Shown piece after piece: positions 9,113-17,723 of a stretch of DNA of 44,997 nucleotides. The notes beneath the pieces were generated by a model that was given only the letters and a program-made list of their open reading frames with translations, did not search any database and was not told the origin of the DNA. The DNA comes from Sphingomonas sp. Ant H11 (GTDB taxonomy: Bacteria > Pseudomonadota > Alphaproteobacteria > Sphingomonadales > Sphingomonadaceae). How positions within the stretch are numbered: position 1 is the first letter of the stretch; each line of letters opens with the position of its first letter. Position numbers and translations under genes: made by a program. The stretch lies in assembly GCF_000797515.1 (NCBI RefSeq), contig NZ_JSBN01000075.1, forward strand, positions 1-44,997. The letters are read 5' to 3'.

Positions 9113-9268
9113 CTAGATTTGCGCAAGTTCCTGCTTGATTCGAAGCTTTTGTTTCTTTAGCGCGGCCAGTGTCGCGGTGTCCGGCAACGGTCGCTGCGTT
9201 TCGGCGGCGATCTGGCGATCGAGGACTGCATGCTTGGCCGAAAGGGCCGAGTGATGCGCGGTCTGCAT
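9113..9268 (-). CDS. YdcH/DUF465-type small protein (51 aa)
   Basis: A tiny, charged, helical protein of the YdcH (DUF465, SlyX-like) kind. It reads MQTAHHSALSAKHAVLDRQI, and the second half TATLAALKKQKLRIKQELAQI carries the family's LKKxKLxxKxEL signature. Such proteins are predicted to form a two-helix hairpin and have no established function. ATG at 9268 is set by AAGGAGG eight to nine bases upstream. It is divergent from a paralogue that starts at 9444, so both probably share the 175-nt control region. Confidence 0.8.
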   Translation of the reverse strand: MQTAHHSALSAKHAVLDRQIAAETQRPLPDTATLAALKKQKLRIKQELAQI

Positions 9269-9443
9269 GGGATGCGTACCTCCTTCATGTGCTGTTTGGG
9301 GTAGCCAATAGAACATGCGGAGCGCCGCTTGTCTCTCCCCAATTATAACGAAGTACGATGTGCGCACCGATTCGCGCGACAGGTCGATTTTATCCGTGCT
9401 GCGCGTCTGTGATTTGCTAAGGCGAGGCATCGAAGGGGGCACG

Positions 9444-9641
9444 ATGGACGAAAGCCTGATCGCAAAACGGCTGGAGGTGTTACGCGTCGAACATCGCGAT
9501 CTCGATTCTGCGATCGGGGCCTTGATCGGTTCGGGTGCGCTCGATCAGCTTCAATTGGCACGCTTCAAGAAACGCAAGCTGCGTCTGCGCGATGAAATCG
9601 CGATGCTCGAAGATCAACTCGTCCCGGACATTATCGCGTAA
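9444..9641 (+). CDS. YdcH/DUF465-type small protein (65 aa)
   Basis: Paralogue of the gene at 9113. The N-terminal part is MDESLIAKRLEVLRVEHRDL, and the second helix LARFKKRKLRLRDEIAMLED again fits the family's KKxKLxLRDEI pattern. ATG at 9444 follows GAAGGGGGC at good spacing. Two DUF465 genes in divergent orientation are flanked by regulatory genes (dksA, PilZ, rcdA). Its 3' end is 76 nt from the start chosen for rcdA, with which it may be cotranscribed. Function unknown. Confidence 0.82.
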   Translation: MDESLIAKRLEVLRVEHRDLDSAIGALIGSGALDQLQLARFKKRKLRLRDEIAMLEDQLVPDIIA

Positions 9642-9717
9642 GGCGATGGCGTTCCCGAAGTGGGACAAGCGACAAATGGGGCGCGCGCCACAAGGCGCTA
9701 CCGTTAAGGTTTTGTAT

Positions 9718-10197
9718 ATGTATGGTGGTGGCATGGGGTCCCCAGCCTATGATTCGCGCATGCAGCGCCGCGTTATCGACACGCTGTACATCGATGCCAT
9801 GGTCCTGGCGGATGAGGCGCGCAGCTATTTCGACGAAGGCGGCCGCTCTGATCGCGAAGCCCTTGATCCGCTCGCGCGTGTATCGTTCAGCTGCGAATCG
9901 TTGAAGGTCACCACGCGGTTGATGCACGTCATCGCCTGGTTGTTGACCCAGCGCGCGGTTGACGCGGGCGAGATGGCACCGCGCGAGGCGCTGGATGAGT
10001 CGCGTAGATTGGGGGCTGCCCCGATGTCCGAGAGCGCGGTCGTCCAATCGATGCCTGCGACCGCTCAAACGCTGATCCTTGCGAGCATCGATCTTCACCG
10101 GCGTGTCGCGCGGCTGGACCAAATCCAGGCGGCGGAGATCGAGAGCTTTGAGAGCCCCGCCCGCACGATGCAGGATCGTCTCGCGCTCGCCTTCTGA
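9718..10197 (+). CDS. rcdA: RcdA-like protein (DUF1465)
   Basis: In Caulobacter RcdA is an adaptor that helps the CpdR-primed ClpXP protease degrade the cell-cycle regulator CtrA. The 159-aa product has the family's helical core: VIDTLYIDAMVLADEARSYF, RVSFSCESLKVTTRLMHVIAWLL, and TAQTLILASIDLHRRVARLD. The start could be ATG 9718 (AAGG upstream) or ATG 9733; the frame is open further upstream but reads through the DUF465 gene. Assignment rests on recognition of the DUF1465 pattern; a role in CtrA turnover in this organism is inferred. Confidence 0.75.
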   Translation: MYGGGMGSPAYDSRMQRRVIDTLYIDAMVLADEARSYFDEGGRSDREALDPLARVSFSCESLKVTTRLMHVIAWLLTQRAVDAGEMAPREALDESRRLGAAPMSESAVVQSMPATAQTLILASIDLHRRVARLDQIQAAEIESFESPARTMQDRLALAF

Positions 10198-10226
10198 GTC
10201 GCGGTCGCCCGGTCGCGCGCCCTAAT

Positions 10227-10248
10227 AGAGCTACAGCAGAGCTACAGC
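10227..10248. repeat. Tandem 11-bp duplication across the stop of the next gene
   Basis: AGAGCTACAGC occurs twice head to tail (10227-10237 and 10238-10248). The second copy contains the TAG stop (as CTA at 10242-10244) of the minus-strand gene; the first provides another CTA three codons plus two bases further on. Confidence 0.7.
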
Positions 10249-11201
10249 TTCAGGCGTTCGCGTGCGGCACGATATTGGCGCTCCAGCCGGTCGACCATGT
10301 CGGCAACGGGCTCGACTCGGTCGATGACCCCAATGCCTTGGCCAGAGCCCCAAATTTCCTTCCACGCCTTGGGCTTCGCTCCGTTGCCGGTGCCGAAATC
10401 CATGGTTTTGAGGTCCCCCTCCGGCAGATTGTCGGGGTCCATCCCGGCCGCGACGATCGACGCGCGCAGGTAATTGCCATGCACGCCTGTGAACAGGTTT
10501 GAATAGACGATGTCGGCGGCCTTGCCCTCGACGATCCCCTGCTTGTACGCGGCTTCCGCATTCGCCTCGACACTCGCGATGAAGGGCGAACCGATATAGG
10601 CGAAGTCGGCACCCATCGCTTGCGCCGCCAGAATGGCGTCTCCCGTCGCGATCGATCCCGAAAGGGCGAGCGGGCCATCGAACCATTGGCGGATTTCCTG
10701 GATGATCGCGAAGGGCGACAAGCGACCGGCATGGCCGCCCGCACCCGCGGCCACCGCGATCAAGCCGTCCGCGCCCTTTTCGATCGCCTTGCGCGCGAAG
10801 CGGTCGTCGATCACGTCGTGCAGCGTGATGCCGCCCCAACTGTGGACGGCGGTGTTCAAATCCTCGCGCGCGCCAAGCGAAGTGATGACGATCGGCACTT
10901 GCCACTTGGCGCAGGTCGCCAGATCGGCCTCCAGCCGCTCATTCGAGCGATGGACAATCTGGTTGACCGCGAACGGCGCGGCCGGGCGTTCGGGATGTGC
11001 GCGATTATGGGCGGCGAGCTCTTCGGTGATGCGGTGCAGCCACTCGTCGAGCAATCCCTGCGGACGCGCATTAAGCGCCGGGAAGGACCCGACGATCCCC
11101 GCCTTGCATTGCGCGATGACCAGTTCCGGCCCGGAAATGATGAACAGCGGCGAACCGATGACCGGGAGCCGCAACGATGCGAACAAGGGGGGAATGCTCA
11201 T
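10242..11201 (-). CDS. Nitronate monooxygenase / 2-nitropropane dioxygenase-like FMN enzyme
   Basis: A TIM-barrel FMN flavoprotein of the NMO family, 319 aa from ATG 11201 (MSIPPLFASLRLPVIGSPLF). Family features: PLFIISGPELVIAQCKAGIVGSFPAL at the N-terminus, AAGAGGHAG (the catalytic-His, flavin-phosphate region of class I NMOs), ALSGSIATGDAILAAQAMGADFAYIGSPF, and a C-terminal helix. These enzymes oxidise nitronates such as propionate 3-nitronate, although many members have other substrates and some are annotated as enoyl reductase-like. It is divergent from the aminopeptidase gene and convergent with rcdA. A start at TTG 11219 is possible but less likely. Confidence 0.85.
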   Translation of the reverse strand: MSIPPLFASLRLPVIGSPLFIISGPELVIAQCKAGIVGSFPALNARPQGLLDEWLHRITEELAAHNRAHPERPAAPFAVNQIVHRSNERLEADLATCAKWQVPIVITSLGAREDLNTAVHSWGGITLHDVIDDRFARKAIEKGADGLIAVAAGAGGHAGRLSPFAIIQEIRQWFDGPLALSGSIATGDAILAAQAMGADFAYIGSPFIASVEANAEAAYKQGIVEGKAADIVYSNLFTGVHGNYLRASIVAAGMDPDNLPEGDLKTMDFGTGNGAKPKAWKEIWGSGQGIGVIDRVEPVADMVDRLERQYRAARERLKL

Positions 11202-11307
11202 GTCCGTTTCATAGCGCAACCGAAACGCCTGTCCAGCGGCGTTGATTTGCCACGGCGCACGAAAGGGTTATGGGGCGGAATTCTGCGTTTGTTTCCGGAG
11301 CACCCTA

Positions 11308-13914
11308 GTGAAGCTGACCCTTGCTGCCGCCTTGTTGATTGGAGTCGCGTCGCCCGCCTTTGCGGTCGGTCAGTTGCCGGAAGGCGTAGCACCCGTCTCG
11401 TATGACATCACCATCCGCCCAGATGCCAAAGCGATGACGTTCTCAGGCGAAGAAACCGTTACGATCTCTGTCGCGCGAGCAACCAAGACGATTGTGCTGA
11501 ACGCGGCGGACCTCAAAATTACCGGGGCGACCCTCGACGGAACAGCGGTTCCGTTCACGCTCGACACCGGTAAGCAGCAATTGACGCTGACGCTGCCGAC
11601 GCTCGCGCCGACCGGCCAACACCGCCTGCATTTCGCCTGGACGGGCACGATCAATACCTCGGCGTCGGGCCTGTTCGCGATCGACTATACCAATCCGGAC
11701 GGATCGGCCGCGCGGATGCTGGCCACGCAGTTCGAGGCCCCCGATGCCCGTCGCTTCGCGCCGATGTGGGACGAGCCCCAGTATAAGGCGACCTTCACGC
11801 TCTCGACCGTGGCACCCGCCGCGCAGACCGCCTTTTCCAACATGCCCGCCACGAGCATTACCCAACAGCAGGACGGGACCACGCTCTATCGGTTCGCGGA
11901 AACGCCCAAAATGTCGAGCTACCTCCTGTTCCTCGGAATGGGGGACGTCGAGCGCAAGACGGTGATGGCGGGAAAGACCGAAATTGGCATCATCACCCGG
12001 CGCGGGGTGGCGGATCAGGGCGATTATGCGCTCGCCCAGGCCAAGCGCCTGCTGACCTATTATAACGATTATTTCGGTCAGCCTTATCCCTTGCCCAAGC
12101 TCGACATGATTGCCGGCCCGGGTTCGAGCCAGTTCTTCGGCGCGATGGAAAACTGGGGAGCGATTTTCTATTTCGAGCCCGAGTTGCTGTACGACCAGAA
12201 GCGCGCGACGCAGAGCGGCAAGCAGCGCATCTTCACCGTGGTTGCGCACGAAATGGCGCACCAATGGTTTGGCGATCTCGTCACCATGAAATGGTGGGAC
12301 GACCTGTGGCTCAACGAGGGCTTCGCCTCTTGGATGGAAAACAAATCGAGCATCGATCTCAACCCCGATTGGAATGCGGCGGCGACGGCGGTGGCGCAGG
12401 ACCGTGAAGCCGCGTTGCAGGCGGATTCGACCTCGGGCACGCATCCGATCATCCGCCATGTCGAAACCGTCGACCAGATTGGCGAGGGGTTTGACGGGAT
12501 CACTTATGCCAAGGGCCAGGCCGTCATCGGCATGATGGAGTCGACGCTGGGGGCAGACACCTTCCGCGATGGCATCCGCCGTTACATGGCGAAGTACAAA
12601 TATTCGAACACCGTGACCGACCAGCTGTGGACTGAATTGTCGGCGGCTGCGGGCAAGCCGGTGGCGGATATCGCGCATGATTTCACGCTGCAGCCGGGCG
12701 TGCCGCTCGTCACCATGACCAGCGCCCGTTGCGTCGGCGGAGAAACCAAGGTCACTATGACGCAGGGACGTTTCGCTTATGACGGCAGCGCCAAGCAAGT
12801 GCTGACATGGCATGTTCCGCTGACGCTTGGTGTGGTTGGGAAGCCAGTGGCGCGCGCGATCGTGCGCGGTGCCAAGCCGACCACGGTCACCGTGCAGGGA
12901 TGCGGCACCGTGGTGCTCAATCGCGACGAGGGCAGCTATGCGCGCGTGGCCTATGATGCGTCGGCGCACGCGGCGATCGTCCGCGATTTCGCCAGCCTTG
13001 CGCTGACCGACCAGCTCGGCACGCTGGGGGATGATTTCGCTCTGGCGAAGGGCGGCAATCAGCGGCTCGACCGTTATTTCGCCGATGTCGGAGCGATCGA
13101 ACCCGGTGCCAATCCCCTCTTGTGGCAGACGCTCGCCGGGCAGCTATCCGACCTGGGCGGGCGCTTGCCCAAGGGGGCGGCCAAAACCGCGATGCGCGCG
13201 CGCATCGTCACGACGCTGGCACCGGCGCTGGAACGCGTCGGGTTCCAGGCCAAGCAGGACGAATCGCCGCTGATCTCCACGTTGCGCGAAACGCTGATCG
13301 CGGTGCTGGGCGACAATGGGGACCCCGTCGTCGCTGAGAAGGCACGGCGCTATGTCGCCGCGCTGGCGACCGACACCAACGCGATCCCGGCGGCGATCCG
13401 GCAACCGATCCTCGGCACCTATGCCACGAACGCGACCCCTGCCGAATGGGACGCGCTGCTGAAGCTGACGCTGGCCGAAAAGAACCCGGTGGTGAAAAAC
13501 GGCTATATACGCTTGCTGGGCTATAGCGATGACGATGCGCTGGCCCGTCGCGCGCTCGGCCTGCTGTCGACCGGCGACCTGACCACACCACAAAAGGCCA
13601 GCCTGTTGCGCTCGGTCGCGAGCAGCCATCCCGACATGGCGTTCGACTTTGCCGTCAGCAATCTCGCGCTGGTCAATACGCTGGTGGAAACCAGCAACCG
13701 GGCGGGCTTCGTGTCCAGCCTGGGGGCCGGTTCGGACGATCCGGCGATGCCCGCCAAGATCACCGCCTTCGCTGCCGCCAATCTGCCGCTCGCCGCACGC
13801 GGGGCCGCCAAGGCCACGGTTGCGACGATGGCGGCGCGCCGCCTTGTGAATGCGCGCATTCGCGGCGACATCGCCGCCTGGGCGACGCGTGGCGGCAGCA
13901 AAAGCGGGTCTTAA
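11308..13914 (+). CDS. Exported M1-family zinc aminopeptidase
   Basis: Gluzincin metallopeptidase that removes N-terminal amino acids from peptides. From GTG 11308 (GGAG upstream) the product begins with a clear signal peptide (KLTLAAALLIGVASPAFA), so it acts in the periplasm or outside. The exopeptidase motif GAMENWGA lies near residue 278 and the zinc site HEMAHQWFG near 314, with the third ligand in LWLNEGFASW. The C-terminal ERAP1-like helical domain covers about residues 560-868. Length 868 aa is usual. It ends with a 4-base overlap against the convergent carbonic-anhydrase-like gene. ATG 11242 also opens the frame but would mask the signal peptide. Confidence 0.93.
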   Translation: MKLTLAAALLIGVASPAFAVGQLPEGVAPVSYDITIRPDAKAMTFSGEETVTISVARATKTIVLNAADLKITGATLDGTAVPFTLDTGKQQLTLTLPTLAPTGQHRLHFAWTGTINTSASGLFAIDYTNPDGSAARMLATQFEAPDARRFAPMWDEPQYKATFTLSTVAPAAQTAFSNMPATSITQQQDGTTLYRFAETPKMSSYLLFLGMGDVERKTVMAGKTEIGIITRRGVADQGDYALAQAKRLLTYYNDYFGQPYPLPKLDMIAGPGSSQFFGAMENWGAIFYFEPELLYDQKRATQSGKQRIFTVVAHEMAHQWFGDLVTMKWWDDLWLNEGFASWMENKSSIDLNPDWNAAATAVAQDREAALQADSTSGTHPIIRHVETVDQIGEGFDGITYAKGQAVIGMMESTLGADTFRDGIRRYMAKYKYSNTVTDQLWTELSAAAGKPVADIAHDFTLQPGVPLVTMTSARCVGGETKVTMTQGRFAYDGSAKQVLTWHVPLTLGVVGKPVARAIVRGAKPTTVTVQGCGTVVLNRDEGSYARVAYDASAHAAIVRDFASLALTDQLGTLGDDFALAKGGNQRLDRYFADVGAIEPGANPLLWQTLAGQLSDLGGRLPKGAAKTAMRARIVTTLAPALERVGFQAKQDESPLISTLRETLIAVLGDNGDPVVAEKARRYVAALATDTNAIPAAIRQPILGTYATNATPAEWDALLKLTLAEKNPVVKNGYIRLLGYSDDDALARRALGLLSTGDLTTPQKASLLRSVASSHPDMAFDFAVSNLALVNTLVETSNRAGFVSSLGAGSDDPAMPAKITAFAAANLPLAARGAAKATVATMAARRLVNARIRGDIAAWATRGGSKSGS

Positions 13915-14435
13915 TCGAATCGCTTCAACCCGGCGGCATATTTGCGGCCGTTGGCGACATAATGTTCGGCGGAGACGCGCAGCATCGCCTGCGCGTTTTC
14001 GTCGAGTTCGCGCACCGCACGGGCGGGGCTGCCGACGATCAGGCTGCCCGGCGGGAACACCTTGCCTTCGGTGACCAGCGCGCCTGCGCCGACAATCGAG
14101 CCTGCGCCGATCTCCGCCCGATTGAGCACCACCGCGCCCATTCCGATCAGCACGCTGTCGCCGACGGTACAGCCGTGCAGGATCGCGTGATGGCCGATCG
14201 TGCAATCCTCGCCGATCGTCAGCGGCGCGCCGGGATCGGAATGGCACATCGCGCCTTCCTGGATATTGCTGCGCGCGCCCACCACGATCGGCGTATTATC
14301 GCCGCGGATCACCGCGCCGAACCAGATGCTGACATCGGGGCCGAGCTGTACATCGCCGATCAGTTCGGCGCTGGGTGCGACCCAGGCATTGTAGCCTAGC
14401 GTGGGCCGCAGCCCGTCGATTTCATAGAGCGGCAT
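13911..14435 (-). CDS. Gamma-carbonic-anhydrase-like hexapeptide-repeat protein
   Basis: A 174-aa left-handed beta-helix protein of the gamma carbonic anhydrase / YrdA family. It starts MPLYEIDGLRP and shows hexapeptide turns such as IGDVQLGPDVSIWFGAVIRGD, GARSNIQEGAMCHSD and IGHHAILHGCTVGDSVLIGMGAVVL. The three zinc-binding His residues map to MCHSD, GHHAI and LHGC. C-terminal VGSPARAVRELDE is the usual cap. ATG 14435 follows TAGGAG. It may be a carbonic anhydrase or an inactive scaffold; the family has both. It is divergent from the YaiI-like gene across 90 nt. Confidence 0.88.
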   Translation of the reverse strand: MPLYEIDGLRPTLGYNAWVAPSAELIGDVQLGPDVSIWFGAVIRGDNTPIVVGARSNIQEGAMCHSDPGAPLTIGEDCTIGHHAILHGCTVGDSVLIGMGAVVLNRAEIGAGSIVGAGALVTEGKVFPPGSLIVGSPARAVRELDENAQAMLRVSAEHYVANGRKYAAGLKRFD

Positions 14436-14525
14436 CTCTCGGTCTCCTAGGCGCGGTTTCTCCCCCCGATGCCAGCACGACGGGTTCCTGTCGATCCGGC
14501 GCGGCTTTTCGCCTAGGCGCACAGT

Positions 14526-14974
14526 ATGAGCCTGCACATCTATGTCGACGCCGATGCCTGTCCGGTGAAGGACGAAATCTACAGGGTCGCGTTGCGACGT
14601 TCGGTGGCCGTCACCATCGTCAGCAACAGCCCGATCCGCATTCCCGCCCATCCATTGCTGTCGCGCATCGTGGTCGGCGACCGCTTCGATGAGGCGGATG
14701 ACTGGATCGCCGAACGTGCCGATCGCGCGAGTGTGGTCATCACCAACGACATCCTGCTCGCCGATCGCTGCTTGAAAGCAGGGGCCAGCGTGCTTGCGCC
14801 CAACGGCAAGCCGTTCACCACGGCGTCGATCGGCAATGCGATCGCGGTGCGCGCGATCATGGCCGATTTGCGCGCGGGCGGCGATGTCGTGGGCGGGCCC
14901 GCACCCTTTGCCAAGGCGACCGTTCGCGCTTCCTCTCGGCGCTCGACGAAATGCTGGTGCGGCTCGCGCGCTAG
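14526..14974 (+). CDS. YaiI/YqxD family (UPF0178) protein, frameshifted near its end
   Basis: A DUF188/UPF0178 protein with a PIN-like fold and no firm function. The N-terminus MSLHIYVDADACPVKDEIYR is diagnostic, followed by SNSPIRIPAHPL, VITNDILLADRCLKAGASVLAPNGKPFT and IMADLRAGGDVVGGPAPF. After PFAKA the open frame becomes atypical, but the expected end (DRSRFLSALDEMLVRLAR, stop TAG 14972-14974) is in another frame; one missing base at about 14917 joins them and gives 149 aa. The restored TAG is shared base for base with the stop of the convergent methyltransferase, a compact arrangement that supports the correction. Confidence 0.88.
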
Positions 14975-15819
14975 GCCTCGCTCGGCGGAAAGCGCCGCAG
15001 CGCGCCTTCGAGCGAGGCGGTCGCGCTGCCGCGGCGCGCCGGTTGCGGTTGCGTCGGGGCCGGGGACCAGCCGGTCAGATAGAGAATGTCGAATCGCTCA
15101 GGCGTCTTGCCGTCGGGATCGGCCCGCTCAGTAAAAAGTTCGGCCGCGCGCGCGAGCGTATCGCGGCGCAGCGGTGTGCGGTCGCGCAGGATATTGGAGG
15201 CACCCATGCCGCGCAGATCGCGCAGCAGCCCGCCGATCCCGCGATAGCGAACGGTCAGCGGCTCGATGTCGGCGACGGGCAGCGTGAAGCCTGCGCGCAT
15301 CAGTAAATCGCCCGCCGAGCGCACATCGACTTGCGGATGGATCCGCGCCGCCGGGCGATCCCGCTCTGCCTCGCGCAGAACGCTGCGCAAGGTCGATAGC
15401 GTACCCGCGCCACAGAAGGCGGCGAGGAACAGGCCGTCGGGTCGAAGTGCACGCCGGGCGAGCGTGAGCGCGCCGGGCAAATCGTTGACGCTGTCGAGCA
15501 CGCCTGCCGAAACCACCAGGTCGAACGATTCGGCGGGGAAGGGGAGGCGATCCTCGTCCGCCTGCACCCCGCCGGATTGGACAGCAAACAGCGCGCCCGC
15601 GTCGCACCGCGTGACCTTTGCCCCCGCTGGAACGGGCAAGGCCCCGTCGAAGCACCCGAGATCGAGCATGTCGGTGAAACGATGGGTCACGCTCGCCAGC
15701 CGTTCCGCAATCCCGTCGAGCATCGCCGCACGCAGGAAATCGAACTCGGCGAAGGTCGGGGCGGCGCGGTCGCGGTGGAGGCGGCGTGCCGCGCGGTCGA
15801 AGATGTCGGGAACGCTCAT
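14971..15819 (-). CDS. SAM-dependent methyltransferase, NDUFAF5/BioC-like
   Basis: A 282-aa class I methyltransferase. The N-terminus reads IFDRAARRLHRDRAAPTF, typical for the alphaproteobacterial relatives of NDUFAF5, the hydroxylase/methyltransferase-like complex I assembly factor. SAM-binding motif I is MLDLGCFDGALP, motif II lies around QADEDRLPFPAESFDLVVSA, and GLFLAAFCGAGTLSTLR follows. C-terminal FDILYLTGWSP is also usual for the family. It is divergent from comF (44 nt apart). Substrate unknown; a BioC-type malonyl-ACP role is less likely because no biotin genes are nearby. Confidence 0.8.
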   Translation of the reverse strand: MSVPDIFDRAARRLHRDRAAPTFAEFDFLRAAMLDGIAERLASVTHRFTDMLDLGCFDGALPVPAGAKVTRCDAGALFAVQSGGVQADEDRLPFPAESFDLVVSAGVLDSVNDLPGALTLARRALRPDGLFLAAFCGAGTLSTLRSVLREAERDRPAARIHPQVDVRSAGDLLMRAGFTLPVADIEPLTVRYRGIGGLLRDLRGMGASNILRDRTPLRRDTLARAAELFTERADPDGKTPERFDILYLTGWSPAPTQPQPARRGSATASLEGALRRFPPSEA

Positions 15820-15863
15820 CGCGCGGCTTGTGCCGCTCTAGGCGTCGGGCGACAAGGGGGGCC

Positions 15864-16589
15864 GTGTCGCCCTGGCTCGCCCCTTTGCGCCTGATCGCCG
15901 ATTTCGCGCTGCCGCCGCGCTGCCCCGGCTGCGGTGCGGTCACGGGGGAAGATCATCGCTTCTGCGCGGTGTGCTGGGGCGCGCTGCGCTTTCTCGCGCC
16001 GCCGTGGTGCGCAACCTGCCATGCGCCGTTCGCTTATGATCGCGGGGCCGAGGCGCAGTGCGCGACCTGCATCGCCGATCCACCGCGCCACGCCGGGGTG
16101 CGCGCGGCGGTGGCTTATGGCGATGTCGCGCGCACGGTCGCGCTCCGCTTGAAATATGGCGGTCGCACCGCCTTTGCCGAGACGGTCGGTCGGCAGATGG
16201 CGCGGTTGCTGCCGGACGATGCCGACGTGCTGGTGCCGGTGCCGCTCCACCGCTGGCGTTTATGGTCGCGCGGCTTCAACCAGGCCGCATTGATTTCCGC
16301 CGCGCTAACCCGCGTGAGCGGTGTCGCAAACGATCCGCTGCTGTTGCGCCGCGTGAGGGCCACGCCACCGCTGCGCGCGATGGGGGCAAAGGCGCGCGCC
16401 CGAGCCGTCGCCGGGGTTTTCCGCGTGATCGACCCGAAGGCGCAGCTGCGCCGCAAGTCGGTGGTGTTGATCGACGACATCTACACCAGCGGCGCGACAA
16501 CCGACGGTTGCACCGCCGCCTTGCTGCGCGCGGGCGCGGCAAAGGTGACGATCCTGTGCTGGGCGCGGGTGCTCGATTCGGCGGATTGA
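15864..16589 (+). CDS. comF: ComF family phosphoribosyltransferase-like protein
   Basis: ComF proteins pair an N-terminal zinc finger with a PRTase-like domain and act in DNA uptake/competence in several bacteria. Here cysteines CPGCGAVTG, FCAVCWG, CATCHAP and CATCIADP (residues about 18-75) make the finger; the PRTase signature VVLIDDIYTSGATTDGC comes near residue 200. GTG 15864 was chosen because it starts MSPWLAPLRLIADFALPPRC, the usual family start; the frame is open upstream without homology. Length 241 aa. The glutaredoxin gene follows on the same strand, as in many alphaproteobacteria. Confidence 0.88.
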   Translation: MSPWLAPLRLIADFALPPRCPGCGAVTGEDHRFCAVCWGALRFLAPPWCATCHAPFAYDRGAEAQCATCIADPPRHAGVRAAVAYGDVARTVALRLKYGGRTAFAETVGRQMARLLPDDADVLVPVPLHRWRLWSRGFNQAALISAALTRVSGVANDPLLLRRVRATPPLRAMGAKARARAVAGVFRVIDPKAQLRRKSVVLIDDIYTSGATTDGCTAALLRAGAAKVTILCWARVLDSAD

Positions 16590-16647
16590 TGCGCCCGACA
16601 TTGACCCCGACATTGACAACGACCGGTGCACCCCACATTTCTTGGCA

Positions 16648-16905
16648 ATGCCAAAGATCGAAATCTACACCAAAGCCTTCTGCCCGTATTGCTCGCGCGC
16701 GATGAAATTGCTCGCCTCGAAGGGCGTCACGCCCGAGGAATATGACATTACGATGGGTGGCCCGAAGCGCGCCGAGATGCTCGAGCGCGCCAATGGCGGC
16801 ACCACCGTTCCGCAGATTTTCATCGATGATCGCCATATCGGTGGGTCGGACGATCTGGCCGCGCTGGAGCGCGCCGGGAAATTGGACGCCTTGCTCGCGG
16901 CATGA
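16648..16905 (+). CDS. grxC: Glutaredoxin 3 (GrxC)
   Basis: Small dithiol glutaredoxin that reduces disulfides with glutathione. The active site CPYC is at residues 12-15, GGTTVPQIFIDD carries the cis-proline loop, and GGSDDL binds glutathione. Length is 85 aa from ATG 16648; TTG 16642 would add two residues. Its stop overlaps the start of the next gene (ATGA at 16902-16905), so grxC and the amidase gene are translationally coupled. Confidence 0.94.
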   Translation: MPKIEIYTKAFCPYCSRAMKLLASKGVTPEEYDITMGGPKRAEMLERANGGTTVPQIFIDDRHIGGSDDLAALERAGKLDALLAA

Positions 16906-17723
16906 AGATCGCGCTTGCCCAGGTCACCAGCGGGATCGATCCCGTTGCCAATGCCGAAACGCTCGTCGCGGCGGTGGCGGAGGCGGCGCGGGGCGGCGCG
17001 ACGATGCTGTTCACCCCCGAAATGTCGGGCTTGCTGGATCGGGACCGCGCGCGCGCCGCACAGGTCTTGCGCAGCGAAGCGGACGATGTCGTGCTGGCCG
17101 CGGTGCGTACCGCAGCGGCGGAACACGGCATCTGGGTTCATATCGGGTCGCTGGCGGTATTGGGGGAAAGCGGGCGGCTCGCCAATCGGGCGTTCGTGAT
17201 CGACGACAATGGCGAAATCCGCGCGCGGTACGACAAATTGCATTTGTTCGACGTGGATTTGCCGACCGGTGAGAGCTGGCGCGAATCCGCAAGCTACGCA
17301 CCCGGTGAGGGCGCGGTGGTGGTGCAGACCCCGGTCGGCGCGCTGGGCCTGTCGATTTGTTACGATCTGCGCTTTGCCGATCTGTACCGTGCGCTGAGCA
17401 ACGCAGGCGCGACCGTGCTGGCTGTGCCCGCTGCCTTTACCCGTCCGACCGGCGCGGCGCATTGGCACGTGCTGCTGCGCGCCCGCGCGATCGAGGCCGG
17501 GGCCTATGTTATCGCGGCCGCGCAGACCGGTGTCCATGCCGATGGCCGAGCAACCTATGGCCATTCGCTGGTGATCGACCCGTGGGGAGAGGTTGTCCTC
17601 GATATGGGCGAGACGGCTGCTTTGGGCTTTGCCGAGATCGATCCGGCGCGTGTCGCCGATGTTCGCGCGCGCATTCCGGTGCTGGCGCATCGGCGCGCGA
17701 TCCCGGAGGTCGAATCGGCGTGA
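16902..17723 (+). CDS. Nit1/Nit2-type carbon-nitrogen hydrolase (probable deaminated-glutathione amidase)
   Basis: Nitrilase-superfamily amidase, 273 aa. The catalytic triad is visible: Glu in MLFTPEMSG (residue 40), Lys in YDKLHLFDVD, and Cys in LSICYDLRF. DVDLPTGESWRES and PVLAHRR are typical of the Nit1/Nit2 group, which repairs deaminated glutathione or acts on omega-amides. Cotranscription with a glutaredoxin (4-base overlap) fits a role in glutathione repair; this is inference from family and context. The downstream DUF1178 gene starts at GTG 17720 inside the last codon, so the operon continues. Confidence 0.87.
   Translation: MKIALAQVTSGIDPVANAETLVAAVAEAARGGATMLFTPEMSGLLDRDRARAAQVLRSEADDVVLAAVRTAAAEHGIWVHIGSLAVLGESGRLANRAFVIDDNGEIRARYDKLHLFDVDLPTGESWRESASYAPGEGAVVVQTPVGALGLSICYDLRFADLYRALSNAGATVLAVPAAFTRPTGAAHWHVLLRARAIEAGAYVIAAAQTGVHADGRATYGHSLVIDPWGEVVLDMGETAALGFAEIDPARVADVRARIPVLAHRRAIPEVESA

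Noticed and set aside
11443..12969. 508-codon open frame on the minus strand
   Set aside because: Antisense of the M1 aminopeptidase, which has all its catalytic motifs.
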